From Streptomyces agglomeratus (lineage in GTDB: Bacteria; Actinomycetota; Actinomycetes; Streptomycetales; Streptomycetaceae): a DNA stretch of 64,000 nt. Made by a program: the position numbers and the translations under genes. Shown here piece by piece: positions 41,716-50,562 of the stretch. The stretch spans positions 4,175,001 to 4,239,000 of the forward strand of contig NZ_MEHJ01000001.1 of assembly GCF_001746415.1 (NCBI RefSeq), in the 5' to 3' direction. A model generated the notes under the pieces. That model worked only from the letters and a program-made list of their open reading frames with translations. It was not told the origin of the DNA and ran no database searches. Positions within the stretch are counted from its first letter, which is position 1. The number at the start of each line of letters is the position of its first letter.

Positions 41716-42451
41716 CCTGATCACCGCCGAGTGGCGCAAGGCCACCACCGGCCGCACCTGGTGGATCCTCGCGGGCCTCGGCGTACTGATGAGCCTGACC
41801 TCCGGCTTCGGCTTCGCCTCCCAGGGCGACGCTGCCATCACCACCGGAGCGGCCTCACCGTCCGCCGTCACCGACGACGTGGTGCGGGCCTGGATGATGA
41901 CGTTCCTCTTCTCGTCGCTGTTCGGCGCCCTGCTCGTCACCCGTGAGTACGCGAGCGGCTCCATCACGCGCTCGGTCCTCCTCAGTGGCACCCGCGGCCG
42001 CCTCTTCGCGGCCAAACTGACCGTCGCCACGCTCTCGGGAGTCCTGTACGGGCTGCTGGCGGCCGCCCTGGCGGCCCTCTGCGCGTACGCGACCCTCAAC
42101 CACTTCGGCCACAGCCCCGAGTGGACCACCGAGACCACCCTCATCGCGCTCGGCGTCCTCGCCTGCAACGTGCTGGCGGCGGCCTGGGGCGCGTTCCTCG
42201 GCTGGATCGTGCGGCACCAGACGGCGACGGTCGTGCTGCTGATGGCCCTCACCCTGCTGGTGGACCCCGGAGTGCAGCAACTCGCCCCGGACGTCGCCAA
42301 GTTCCTGCTGACCATCGCCATGAGCTCGGTCTACCGGGACGCCAAGCCCGACCTGCTCTCCGTCCCGGTCGCCCTGCTCGTCATCGGCGGCTGGCTGACC
42401 GCGGCCGGGTTCGCCGCCCGCAAGCTGCTGTTCACCCGCGACGTTACGTGA
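41708..42451 (+). CDS. ABC-2 type transporter permease (RiPP export/immunity)
   Basis: 247 residues with six predicted membrane helices. An N-terminal cytoplasmic LITAEWRKATTGRTWWIL is typical of BcrB/ABC-2 permeases; the TREYASGSITRSVLLSGTRG loop after TM2 is the usual coupling segment (REYxxGT-like). Overlaps the ATPase gene, giving stoichiometric synthesis. Works with the upstream ATPase in export or self-protection. Confidence 0.91.
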   Translation: MRDLITAEWRKATTGRTWWILAGLGVLMSLTSGFGFASQGDAAITTGAASPSAVTDDVVRAWMMTFLFSSLFGALLVTREYASGSITRSVLLSGTRGRLFAAKLTVATLSGVLYGLLAAALAALCAYATLNHFGHSPEWTTETTLIALGVLACNVLAAAWGAFLGWIVRHQTATVVLLMALTLLVDPGVQQLAPDVAKFLLTIAMSSVYRDAKPDLLSVPVALLVIGGWLTAAGFAARKLLFTRDVT

Positions 42452-42464
42452 GGTAAGGCCCGAC

Positions 42465-44105
42465 ATGCCCACCAAGACAGCACCCGCCGGCGGCGACACC
42501 GCCCTCATCGACCGGCCCCGCACCGCCCCCGACGTCGCGGTGCACGAGCCCGTCGAGGACGGTGCCCCCTGGGTCGTCCAGCGCGGCCACCACCAGCACT
42601 TCCGGGTCGCCCCCGACCTCGCCCGGCTGATCCGCACCCTGGACGGCACCCGCGACCACGCCGAGCTGGCGCAGGTCCTGGGCCCGCCCTGGACCTCCGG
42701 CCACGTGGACACCGCCGTACGCAGGCTCGCGGGCAGCAAGCTGCTCGACGACGGGCGGCCGCGCCGCCGCAAGGCGTCCTGGGTGCGGTTCGTGCCTCCG
42801 CTGACCGTCCAGTTCACGGTGGTCCGGCCCGAACGGGTGCTGGCCCGGCTGGTGCCCGTCATCTCGGCGCTCGCGAACCGGGCGATGGCGGTCGTCGCCG
42901 CGGCCGTCGCCGTCGGCGGCATCCTCGCCCTCGCGCTGCTGGCCCCGGCCCTCACCGGCGCGCTCGGCCGGCCGCTGCCGCTGGCCGCGTACCTCGGGGT
43001 CGTCGCCGGCGTACTCGCCACCACGGTCGTCCACGAGATCGGCCACGGCGCGGTCCTGACCTACTACGGCGGGCGCCCCAGCCGGATGGGCGTGATGCTC
43101 TTCTACCTCTCGCCCGCCTTCTTCTGCGACGTGTCGGACGGCTGGCGGCTTCCGCACCCCCACCAGCGCGTCAGGGTGGCCCTGGCCGGCATCACGACGC
43201 AGACCGTGATCGCCGGTTCCGCCGCGCTCACCGCCCTGTTCCTCGGCCCCACGACCCTGCGCGACGCCCTGCTGGTGCTGGCCCTGACGACGTACGTCTC
43301 CGGACTGGTCAACCTCCTCCCGCTGGTCAAGCTCGACGGCTACATCGCTCTCATGAGCCACCTGGACATTCCCCACCTGCGGGACAGGGCGATGACCGAC
43401 GGCCGCCGCTGGCTGACCCGCGTCCTGTTCGGCGGCCGGTACGAGCGTGAACTGCCCGGCCGCTCCTGGTCGGTCCCGTACGGCCTGGCCTGCGCCGCCT
43501 TCCCGCTCTACATCGTCGCCGGGGCCCTCGCCCTGTGGTCGGACCTGCTCCAGCGGCTCGGCCCCGTCGGCGCCTGGATGCTCTTCCTGGGCGTCGGCTA
43601 CCTGCTCTACCGGCTGGGCGCGGGCTACGTCCGTGCCTGCCGGGAGGCCCGCGCCGCCGGCGGCCGTCCGTGGCGCACCGTCGCCGTCACCGCCGTGGTG
43701 GCGGGCGCGGCCACCGCCGCCGCCCTGCTCGTACAGCTGCCCCTGGCCGTCTCCGGCGGGTACGTCACGCGGGCCGACGGGCGCACCGAGCTGGTCCTGC
43801 CGACCAGCGCCGACCGGTCGCTGATCCGGGAGGGCGCCACGGTCGAGCTCATCACCTCCGGCCTGATGACCCGCCGGCAGACGGGCTCGGCGACGGTCGC
43901 CGCCGCCGGCCCGGCCGAGTCCACGGCATCGATCTCGGCTTTCCTCCCGGTCCGTACGGACGCCCTTCCGTCGCCCGTACTGGCCTACCCCCTGAGCGTC
44001 GGCGAGGCCCCCGAGGACCGCACGGGCACCGCCCGGATCGACGCCGGGACCCGTCCGCTGTGGGACTGGGTCCTCACCAAGTACATCGCCCCGGTGTGGC
44101 GCTGA
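42465..44105 (+). CDS. M50-type membrane metalloprotease, probable leader peptidase of the daptide cluster
   Basis: 546 residues. The zinc-protease motif HEIGH is at 190-194 within a membrane helix, and the third ligand motif is VKLDGY at 288-293, as in site-2 proteases. Several further membrane helices follow, then an extracytoplasmic C-terminal domain (about 410-546: SADRSLIREGATVELITSGL). Residues about 35-100 (HHQHFRVAPDLARLIRTLDG, then VDTAVRRLAGSKLLDDG) look like a PqqD-type winged helix, which would bind the leader. It likely removes the leader near MEAPG during export. AGGTAAGG precedes ATG 42465. Confidence 0.86.
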   Translation: MPTKTAPAGGDTALIDRPRTAPDVAVHEPVEDGAPWVVQRGHHQHFRVAPDLARLIRTLDGTRDHAELAQVLGPPWTSGHVDTAVRRLAGSKLLDDGRPRRRKASWVRFVPPLTVQFTVVRPERVLARLVPVISALANRAMAVVAAAVAVGGILALALLAPALTGALGRPLPLAAYLGVVAGVLATTVVHEIGHGAVLTYYGGRPSRMGVMLFYLSPAFFCDVSDGWRLPHPHQRVRVALAGITTQTVIAGSAALTALFLGPTTLRDALLVLALTTYVSGLVNLLPLVKLDGYIALMSHLDIPHLRDRAMTDGRRWLTRVLFGGRYERELPGRSWSVPYGLACAAFPLYIVAGALALWSDLLQRLGPVGAWMLFLGVGYLLYRLGAGYVRACREARAAGGRPWRTVAVTAVVAGAATAAALLVQLPLAVSGGYVTRADGRTELVLPTSADRSLIREGATVELITSGLMTRRQTGSATVAAAGPAESTASISAFLPVRTDALPSPVLAYPLSVGEAPEDRTGTARIDAGTRPLWDWVLTKYIAPVWR

Positions 44106-44170
44106 CGGCGGCCCGCCGCCCCGCACCCCCCGGCCCCTGACGCATCCCGAGCGGGAAGAGACCCGAGACC

Positions 44171-46795
44171 ATGGACCTTCGCTACCTGCACCACTGCCCG
44201 GTGGGCACGCCGTACTACGACGTTCCCGACACGGGCGCCACCGCCGACCAGGACTTCGCGGCGGTCCTCGCCCCGCCGCCGCCCGGCTGGACGCAGGGCG
44301 ACCTCGCGGAGTGGGTGGTCCTGACCCCGCCGGACCACGAACTGCCCGCGCAGGGCTGGAAGATCCACGTCTCGGCCGGTCCGGACAACGCCGAGCGCGT
44401 CCTGGAGACGGTCCGCTCGTACTGCTTCGAGCAGGGCCTGATGTTCAAGTTCATCCGCAGCTCCACGCTCCTGCACCGCCGCAACAGCAAGTACGGCGAC
44501 CGGGGCAGCAGCGGCAAGTTCATGGCGCTCTACCCGCTGAACGACGAGCAGCTCGCGGTGGTCCTGGCCGAACTGGGCGAACTGCTGGACGGGGAGAGCG
44601 GCCCGTACATCCTCAGCGACCTGCGCTGGCGCTTGGGTCCGCTGTACGTCCGCTACGGCGGTTTCGTGGCCCGCATGGGCCGCGCCCCCTCCGGCGAGCT
44701 GGTCCACTGCATCGAGGACCCCGACGGCCGGCTCGTCCCCGACGTACGCGGCCCCTCCTTCCGGCCGCCGGGCTGGGTCACCCTGCCCGCGTGCCTCCAG
44801 GAGGCGCTGGCGGCGCGCGGCGCGGGCACGCTGCGCGACTTCCCGTTCCGTGCCACCAAGGCCCTGCACTTCTCCAACGGCGGCGGCGTGTACCGCGCCA
44901 CCCACCTGCACAACGGTTCCGAGGTACTGCTCAAGGAGGCCCGCCCGCTGGCCGGGCTGGACGAGGACGGCACCGACGCGGTGACCCGGCTCGCCCGCGA
45001 ACACTGGGCGCTGACCACGCTGGCCGGACTGCCGGCCGTCCCGCGCGCCCTCGACTTCCGCAAGGGCAGCGAGCACTGGTTCCTCGCCCGGGAGTACGTC
45101 GAAGGCGCGTCCCTGGCCAAGGAGAGCGCCATGTGCAACCCGGTCGTGGGCGGCGCCGGGAGCGTCACCGCGCAGGACACCGCGGCGTACACCCGCTGGG
45201 CGCTGGACATCCTCGACCAGGTGGACGAGACCGTACGGGCCATGCACGGCCGCGGTGTGGTCTTCGGCGACCTGCACCCCAACAACATCCTCGTCCGTCC
45301 GGACGGCACGGTGGCCTTCATCGACATGGAGACCGCCAGCGAGGCCGCCGACGACACCGCCCAGGCCATCGGAGCGCCCGGCTTCCGGGCCCCGGCGGGC
45401 TGGAGCGGCACCGCGGTCGACCGCTACGCGCTGGGCTGCCTGCGGCTGTCCGTCTTCCTCCCGCTGACGGTGGTGATGCCCTGGGCGCCCGAGAAGACCG
45501 ACCAGCTCCTGGAGCTGATCACCGACCGTTTCCCCGTACCGCCGGGCTTCGCCGACCAGGTCCGCCGCGAGCTGGGCCACACCTCCGCCCCGCCCGCCGG
45601 CGCCCGGCGCGCCACCGACGTGGTGTGGGCCGCGCCCGACGCCGGGAACTGGCCGGAGACCCGCGAGCGCATCGCGGCCGCCGTCCTCGCCTCGGCGACC
45701 CCGCACCGTACGGACCGGCTCTTCCCCGGAGACGTCGAGCAGTTCACCACCCCGGGCGGCGGACTGGGGTTCGCCAACGGCGCGGCCGGCGTGCTGTGGG
45801 CCCTCGCCGAGACCGGGACCACCGTCCCCGGGGAGCACGTCGAGTGGCTGACGGCCGCGGTCCGCACCGCGCCGGACCCGCAGCCCGGATTCCACCACGG
45901 GCTGGCGGGCATCGCGTACGCGCTGGACCGGCTCGGCCGCCCGGCGGAGGCCCTCGGCGTACTGGACCGGGCCCTCGCGCTGCCGCGGGAGGAGCTGGAC
46001 GACAGCCTGCACGCGGGCCTGTCGGGCCTGGGGCTGACGCTGCTGCACTTCGCGGACCGCACCGGTGAGCGCGGTCTGCTGGACGAGGCGGCCGCGACAG
46101 CCGCCCGCGTCATCTCCCGCCCGCACGCCGACACCCCCGGCAAGCGGCTCCCCGGCCTGCTGCACGGCGGCTCCGGTGAGGCCCTGTTCCTGCTGCGGAT
46201 GTACGAACGCACCCTGGACGGCGCCTACCTGACCGCCGCCGAGTCCGCCCTGCGGCGCGACCTGGCGGAGACCGGCCGGCTGCCGTACGAGGAGGCGCCG
46301 GAGGGCGCCCCCTGGGCCCGCCCGCACCTGGGCGCGGGAAGCGCCGGCCTGGGCATGGTGCTGCACGACTTCCTCGCGCACCGGCCCGACCCGGAACTGG
46401 CCGCCGTACGCGACACCGTGCGACGGGAACTCCAGCCCGAATTCGCCCACCAGAGTGGCCTGTTCAACGGCCGGGCCGGTACGCTCGCGGCCCTGACGCA
46501 CCTCGACGACGGCAGCCAGGACACGGAGCGCGCGATCCGCGCCCACCTGGCCGGTTTCGGCTGGCACGCCATCCCGCACCAGGGACACCTGACGTTCCTC
46601 GGCGACCAGACGCTGCGGCTGTCGGCCGACCTCGGCACCGGCGCGTGCGGCGTACTGCTCACCGTGGACGCCGCACTGGCCGCCAGGCCGTGCCTGCCCT
46701 TCTTCGCCGCCCTCCCCGCTTCCCGGCCCGCCCCGCCGGAACCCCGCGCCGCCGTACGCCCGCCCGTACGGCTCCTCGCCGGCACCGCCCGCTGA
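44171..46795 (+). CDS. Class III lanthipeptide synthetase-like protein (LanKC)
   Basis: 874 residues with the full LanKC order. Lyase (about 1-205): MFKFIRSSTLLHRRNSKYGD and LRWRLGPLYVRYGGFVARMG. Kinase (about 225-480): Gly loop FSNGGGVYRATH, Lys in EVLLKEARP (K255), catalytic VVFGDLHPNNILV (D367, N372), metal site FIDMETAS (D385). Cyclase-like toroid (about 520-850): GLLHGGSGEALFLLRM and LGTGACGVLL, without the Cys-Cys-His zinc ligands, as normal for class III. It should phosphorylate Ser/Thr and eliminate phosphate to give Dha/Dhb. The three precursors have no Cys, so thioether rings cannot form. Confidence 0.93.
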   Translation: MDLRYLHHCPVGTPYYDVPDTGATADQDFAAVLAPPPPGWTQGDLAEWVVLTPPDHELPAQGWKIHVSAGPDNAERVLETVRSYCFEQGLMFKFIRSSTLLHRRNSKYGDRGSSGKFMALYPLNDEQLAVVLAELGELLDGESGPYILSDLRWRLGPLYVRYGGFVARMGRAPSGELVHCIEDPDGRLVPDVRGPSFRPPGWVTLPACLQEALAARGAGTLRDFPFRATKALHFSNGGGVYRATHLHNGSEVLLKEARPLAGLDEDGTDAVTRLAREHWALTTLAGLPAVPRALDFRKGSEHWFLAREYVEGASLAKESAMCNPVVGGAGSVTAQDTAAYTRWALDILDQVDETVRAMHGRGVVFGDLHPNNILVRPDGTVAFIDMETASEAADDTAQAIGAPGFRAPAGWSGTAVDRYALGCLRLSVFLPLTVVMPWAPEKTDQLLELITDRFPVPPGFADQVRRELGHTSAPPAGARRATDVVWAAPDAGNWPETRERIAAAVLASATPHRTDRLFPGDVEQFTTPGGGLGFANGAAGVLWALAETGTTVPGEHVEWLTAAVRTAPDPQPGFHHGLAGIAYALDRLGRPAEALGVLDRALALPREELDDSLHAGLSGLGLTLLHFADRTGERGLLDEAAATAARVISRPHADTPGKRLPGLLHGGSGEALFLLRMYERTLDGAYLTAAESALRRDLAETGRLPYEEAPEGAPWARPHLGAGSAGLGMVLHDFLAHRPDPELAAVRDTVRRELQPEFAHQSGLFNGRAGTLAALTHLDDGSQDTERAIRAHLAGFGWHAIPHQGHLTFLGDQTLRLSADLGTGACGVLLTVDAALAARPCLPFFAALPASRPAPPEPRAAVRPPVRLLAGTAR

Positions 46796-46809
46796 CCAGG
46801 GAGACCGAC

Positions 46810-47103
46810 ATGACTGCCCCGAACGCCCACGACCACGTATTAATCGTTCCAAGGGACGACGGCGGGGCGGGAGCACCCGAGCTGGCCGCGGTCCGCCTGA
46901 TCGCCCTGCTGCCGCCCCAGTGGCGGTACGCCCCGACGTACCCCGGCCAGAAGGTCTGTCTGCGGGTCAGCACGGGCGGCCGGGCGAGCGCCGCCGAGGT
47001 CCGCTCGCTGGTGGACCGGGCACTGGCCGACCCGGGCCTGCGCGCCTGGCGGCGTACCGCCTCCTGCGACGAGCGCGTACCCCGCCCGGCGACCTCGGTC
47101 TGA
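46810..47103 (+). CDS. Small protein at the end of the RiPP cluster
   Basis: 97 residues, directly after LanKC (14-nt gap, GGGAGA site). It begins MTAPNAHDHVLIVPRDDGGA, continues LAAVRLIALLPPQWRYAPTY and ends with VRSLVDRALADPGLRAWRRT and CDERVPRP. Two Cys, no signal or membrane segment. No family recognised. Its position suggests a partner of LanKC or the last accessory gene of the operon. Confidence 0.72.
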   Translation: MTAPNAHDHVLIVPRDDGGAGAPELAAVRLIALLPPQWRYAPTYPGQKVCLRVSTGGRASAAEVRSLVDRALADPGLRAWRRTASCDERVPRPATSV

Positions 47104-47195
47104 GGCCGCCGGGCGGTCCCGCCGCGCCCGGCACCCGGCAGTCACACCGGTCGGGCCCGCCGCGCCTGCCGGGCCCGCCGCGCCTGCCGGGTCAG

Positions 47196-47255
47196 GCGGG
47201 GGTGACTTCAGGCCGGGGTGACTTCAAATGAGGGTGACTTTCAGGTGAGGGTGAC
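47196..47255 (-). repeat. 16-bp tandem repeat at the 3' end of the GPP34 gene
   Basis: Read on the minus strand, GTCACCCTCACCTGA (the last codons and stop of the GPP34 gene) is followed by three diverged copies of the pattern AAGTCACCC-N5-TGA. Each copy repeats the stop codon. Confidence 0.8.
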
Positions 47256-47894
47256 GGCCGTCACGGCGGCGATCGTCGCGGTGGTGGCGGCCTGCACCGC
47301 CCGCACGGCGTCCCGCACCAGGGGAACCGACCACTGCCCCTGCGCCAGCTCGGTCAGGCGCCGGTCGAGCGCCTTCTTCTCCGCCTCGGGGAACGCAAGC
47401 TCCTGGAGCCCCGCGCCGTGCAGCAGCCCCAGCAGCGCCACCGTCCGCTCGTCGGGCTCGGCGCCGCCGTGGACCACCGCCTCCAGCGTGTCCCGCAGCT
47501 CGCGCTCCACGCTCCCGTCGGCCTCCGGGTAGCGGCGGGTCGGGAAGATCCCCCAGACCCGCTTCCTCTCCTCGCGCACGAGGCCCCGCTCCAGCAGCCG
47601 CCCACGCGCCGCGTTCACCGCGTCCTTCTGGAGCAGCTCGACCCAGTCGCGCGCCTTGCGGGGCTTCTCCCGCCCGGCGAGGGCCGCGAGCACCGGATCC
47701 ACGGCGGGCTCCCCGACCGGTGCCGCGTCCCGCACCACGATGTCCTTGCCCACCACGGCGATACGCCCCAGGAGCGCCAGCTCCACCAGCGCGGCCCCCG
47801 CCACCGCCAGCCCCGTCCTCATCGGCTCCTGGCCGGCACCCGTGTCGTCCTCCAGCGAGAGGAGCATGACCTGTTCCCCGAGCGTGCTGTCCAC
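47241..47894 (-). CDS. GPP34 (GOLPH3/VPS74-like) family protein
   Basis: 217 residues. The pattern DSTLGEQVMLLSLEDDTGAG, VAGAALVELALLGRIAVVGK, LERGLVREERKRVWGIFPTR and VALLGLLHGAGLQELAFPEA is that of the actinobacterial GPP34 family, related to the Golgi phosphoprotein that binds phosphatidylinositol-4-phosphate. Role in bacteria not established. GTG 47894 start; an upstream in-frame ATG would run into the terminator region. It marks the return to core-type genes after the RiPP cluster. Confidence 0.9.
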   Translation of the reverse strand: MDSTLGEQVMLLSLEDDTGAGQEPMRTGLAVAGAALVELALLGRIAVVGKDIVVRDAAPVGEPAVDPVLAALAGREKPRKARDWVELLQKDAVNAARGRLLERGLVREERKRVWGIFPTRRYPEADGSVERELRDTLEAVVHGGAEPDERTVALLGLLHGAGLQELAFPEAEKKALDRRLTELAQGQWSVPLVRDAVRAVQAATTATIAAVTAVTLT

Positions 47895-47948
47895 AGCTGT
47901 TCCCCATCCCCGAGTCGTTACCGCTGAGCGACGGTCCTCGCTCAACGA

Positions 47949-47984
47949 CGAAGGCCCCGGCCGGTTTCCCGGTCGGGGCCTTCG
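47949..47984. terminator. Bidirectional hairpin upstream of GPP34 / after tRNA-Ser(GGA)
   Basis: CGAAGGCCCCGGCCGG and CCGGTCGGGGCCTTCG form a 16-bp stem with one G-U type mismatch, 21 nt downstream of the minus-strand tRNA-Ser. Confidence 0.8.
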
Positions 47985-48004
47985 TCTGCCCTGACGGGCA
48001 AGTG

Positions 48005-48089
48005 CGGAGGATACGAGATTCGAACTCGTGAGGGGTTGCCCCCAACACGCTTTCCAAGCGTGCGCCCTAGGCCACTAGGCGAATCCTCC
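48005..48089 (-). tRNA. tRNA-Ser (anticodon GGA)
   Basis: Acceptor GGAGGAT/ATCCTCC, discriminator G. Anticodon stem CACGC/GCGTG with loop TTGGAAA, giving GGA. Long variable arm; T arm with TTCGAAT. About 85 nt. Confidence 0.95.
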
Positions 48090-48180
48090 GCCGCAAACAA
48101 TACAAGACGTTGAGGAGTGCTCGCGAACGCGTTCCGCGTGGTGGGGGCCGGGCTCGTTTTCCCGGGGGGCGATCCGCTAG

Positions 48181-48277
48181 GGTGGGGGCCAGCCCCTCAC
48201 GTGGCGCTATCTCACCGAACTCCCCCAGGGCCGGAAGGCAGCAAGGGTAAGTGGGCTCTGGCGGGTGCGTGGGGGGC
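48181..48277 (+). ncRNA. ffs: Signal recognition particle RNA (small bacterial 4.5S type)
   Basis: The diagnostic helix 8 is present: CCCCCAGGGCCGGAAGGCAG followed by CAAGGGTAAG (48222-48250), with flanking GCCAGCCCCTCAC and GTGGGCTCTGGC that can pair into the long stem. It lies just upstream of dnaX, its usual place in actinobacteria. Exact ends are approximate. Confidence 0.88.
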
Positions 48278-48328
48278 GCTTGCGTTGGGCGGGGCCGGTT
48301 GTCGGTGGGTCCCGATAACCTCGTATAC

Positions 48329-50521
48329 GTGTCGTCCCTTGCGCTCTACCGCCGCTACCGTCCCGAGTCGTTCGCCGAGGTCATCGGGCAGGAGCATGTC
48401 ACTGCCCCCTTGCAGCAGGCCCTGCGTAACAACCGGGTCAATCACGCGTACCTGTTCAGCGGGCCGCGGGGCTGTGGAAAGACGACCAGCGCCCGCATCC
48501 TCGCCCGCTGTCTGAACTGTGAGCAGGGTCCCACTCCGAACCCGTGCGGCGAGTGCCAGTCCTGCGTCGACCTGGCCAGGAACGGCCGGGGTTCGATCGA
48601 CGTCATCGAGATCGACGCCGCTTCGCACGGTGGCGTGGACGACGCCCGTGACCTGCGGGAAAAGGCGTTCTTCGGCCCGGCGAGCAGCCGCTACAAGATC
48701 TACATCATCGACGAGGCGCACATGGTCACCCCGGCGGGCTTCAACGCCCTGCTGAAGGTGGTCGAGGAGCCCCCGGAGCACCTGAAGTTCATCTTCGCGA
48801 CGACGGAGCCCGAGAAGGTCATCGGCACGATCCGTTCGCGTACGCACCACTACCCGTTCCGCCTGGTGCCGCCGGGCACCCTGCGCGAGTACCTCGGCGA
48901 GGTGTGCGGCAAGGAGGGCATCCCGGTCGAGGACGGCGTACTGCCCCTCGTCGTACGGTCCGGGGCCGGATCCGTCCGTGACTCGATGTCCGTGATGGAC
49001 CAGCTCCTCGCCGGCGCGGCCGACGACGGTGTGACATATGCCATGGCGACCGCGCTCCTGGGGTACACCGAGAGCTCCCTGCTCGACTCGGTCGTGGACG
49101 CCTTCGCGGCCGGGGACGGGGCGGCCGCGTTCGAGGTCGTCGACCAGGTCATCGAGGGCGGCAACGACCCCCGGCGGTTCGTGGCCGACCTGCTGGAGCG
49201 GCTGCGCGACCTGGTGATCCTCGCCGCCGTGCCCGACGCCCGCGAGAAGGGCCTGATCGACGCGCCGGCGGATGTCGTGGAGCGCATGCAGGCCCAGGCT
49301 TCGGTCTTCGGCGCCGCGGAGCTGAGCCGCGCCGCCGACCTGGTCAACACCGGCCTCACGGAGATGCGCGGGGCGACGTCGCCCCGGCTCCAGCTGGAGC
49401 TGATCTGCGCCCGCGTGCTGCTGCCCGCCGCCTTCGACGACGAGCGTTCCTTCCAGGCGCGGCTGGACCGCCTGGAGCGCAACGGCGGCGGCGCCTTCAT
49501 GGCCGCGGCCGCCGCCCCCGGTCCGGCGATGGGATATGTACCGGGCGCCGAGGCGCACGGGGCGCCCGCGGCTGCGGCGGCCGCACCGGCCCCCGCCCCC
49601 GTGGTGCCCGCGCCCGTCCCCGCAGCGGCGCCCGCACCGCTGGCGCCCGTGGCCGGGCCGGCCGCCCCCGAGGGCGGTCAGCGCCCCGGTGCGTGGCCCG
49701 GTTCCGGCGGCGCCGGTGCCGCCGGGCAGGACGCCGGGGGGCGCCGGCCCGGCGGGTGGCCCACCGCCTCCGCCCCGGGCCAGGGCCGGCCCGAACCGCA
49801 GCCCGCGCCGCCCGCAGCGGCGCCGTCGGCCCCCGCCGCTCCGGCTGCTGCCGCGCCCGCCGTCTCGCAGCAGGCCGTGCAGGGCGCCGTACAAGTGCAG
49901 AACATGTGGCCGGGCATTCTGGAGGCCGTCAAGAACCGGCGCCGCTTCACCTGGATCCTGCTCAGCCAGAACGCCCAGGTCAGCGGCTTCGACGGGACCA
50001 CGCTCCAGATCGCGTTCATCAACGCCGGCGCCCGCGACAACTTCGCGAGCAGCGGCAGCGAGGACGTGCTGAAGCAGGCGCTGGCCGAGTCCTTCAACGT
50101 GCAGTGGAAGATCGAGTCGGTTGTCGACCCGTCCGGCGGCGCAGGCGGCGGAGGCGCGCAGCCCCCCGGTGCGGGAGGCGGCTTCGGCGGTGGTGGCGCC
50201 GCGGGTGGAGGCGGTTTCGGCGGCCGGCCCCCTGCCCCGGCACCGCGACCGGCCCAGCCCGCCCCGCAGCCCCAGCCTGCCCCGGCCCACACCGGCCCGC
50301 AGTCCCCGGGCCCGCAGCGGCCGGCCCCCGAAGGGGCTCCGGGCAGCTCGTACGCCATGGACTCGGCGCCCCCGCCCGCACCCGCGCCGCCGCCCATGGC
50401 GATCGAGGACGACGTACCGGAAGAGGACGACCCGGACCTCGTCGACTCGGCCCTCTCCGGTCATGACCTGATCGTGCGGGAACTGGGCGCGACGGTCGTC
50501 GAGGAGTTCACGAACGAGTAG
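48329..50521 (+). CDS. dnaX: DNA polymerase III subunit gamma/tau
   Basis: 730 residues. The AAA+ clamp-loader core fills residues 1-370: [20 protein letters not shown], Walker [18 protein letters not shown], a zinc module (CLNCEQ, CGECQSC), Walker [21 protein letters not shown] and sensor [19 protein letters not shown] Pro/Ala/Gly-rich tau-like region (about 390-540 and 600-700) surrounds a small conserved domain ([20 protein letters not shown]). Loads the beta clamp and tethers polymerase. GTG 48329 has no clear ribosome-binding site. The tail ends EEFTNE. No obvious frameshift-producing slippery sequence was noted. Confidence 0.96.
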   Translation: MSSLALYRRYRPESFAEVIGQEHVTAPLQQALRNNRVNHAYLFSGPRGCGKTTSARILARCLNCEQGPTPNPCGECQSCVDLARNGRGSIDVIEIDAASHGGVDDARDLREKAFFGPASSRYKIYIIDEAHMVTPAGFNALLKVVEEPPEHLKFIFATTEPEKVIGTIRSRTHHYPFRLVPPGTLREYLGEVCGKEGIPVEDGVLPLVVRSGAGSVRDSMSVMDQLLAGAADDGVTYAMATALLGYTESSLLDSVVDAFAAGDGAAAFEVVDQVIEGGNDPRRFVADLLERLRDLVILAAVPDAREKGLIDAPADVVERMQAQASVFGAAELSRAADLVNTGLTEMRGATSPRLQLELICARVLLPAAFDDERSFQARLDRLERNGGGAFMAAAAAPGPAMGYVPGAEAHGAPAAAAAAPAPAPVVPAPVPAAAPAPLAPVAGPAAPEGGQRPGAWPGSGGAGAAGQDAGGRRPGGWPTASAPGQGRPEPQPAPPAAAPSAPAAPAAAAPAVSQQAVQGAVQVQNMWPGILEAVKNRRRFTWILLSQNAQVSGFDGTTLQIAFINAGARDNFASSGSEDVLKQALAESFNVQWKIESVVDPSGGAGGGGAQPPGAGGGFGGGGAAGGGGFGGRPPAPAPRPAQPAPQPQPAPAHTGPQSPGPQRPAPEGAPGSSYAMDSAPPPAPAPPPMAIEDDVPEEDDPDLVDSALSGHDLIVRELGATVVEEFTNE

Positions 50522-50562
50522 CCCGGCGGGGGGAGCGCGGCGCGCGGGCTAGGCTGCACACC

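Noticed and set aside
43985..46876. 963-codon minus-strand open frame over LanKC
   Set aside because: Antisense shadow of a gene with clear LanKC domains on the other strand.
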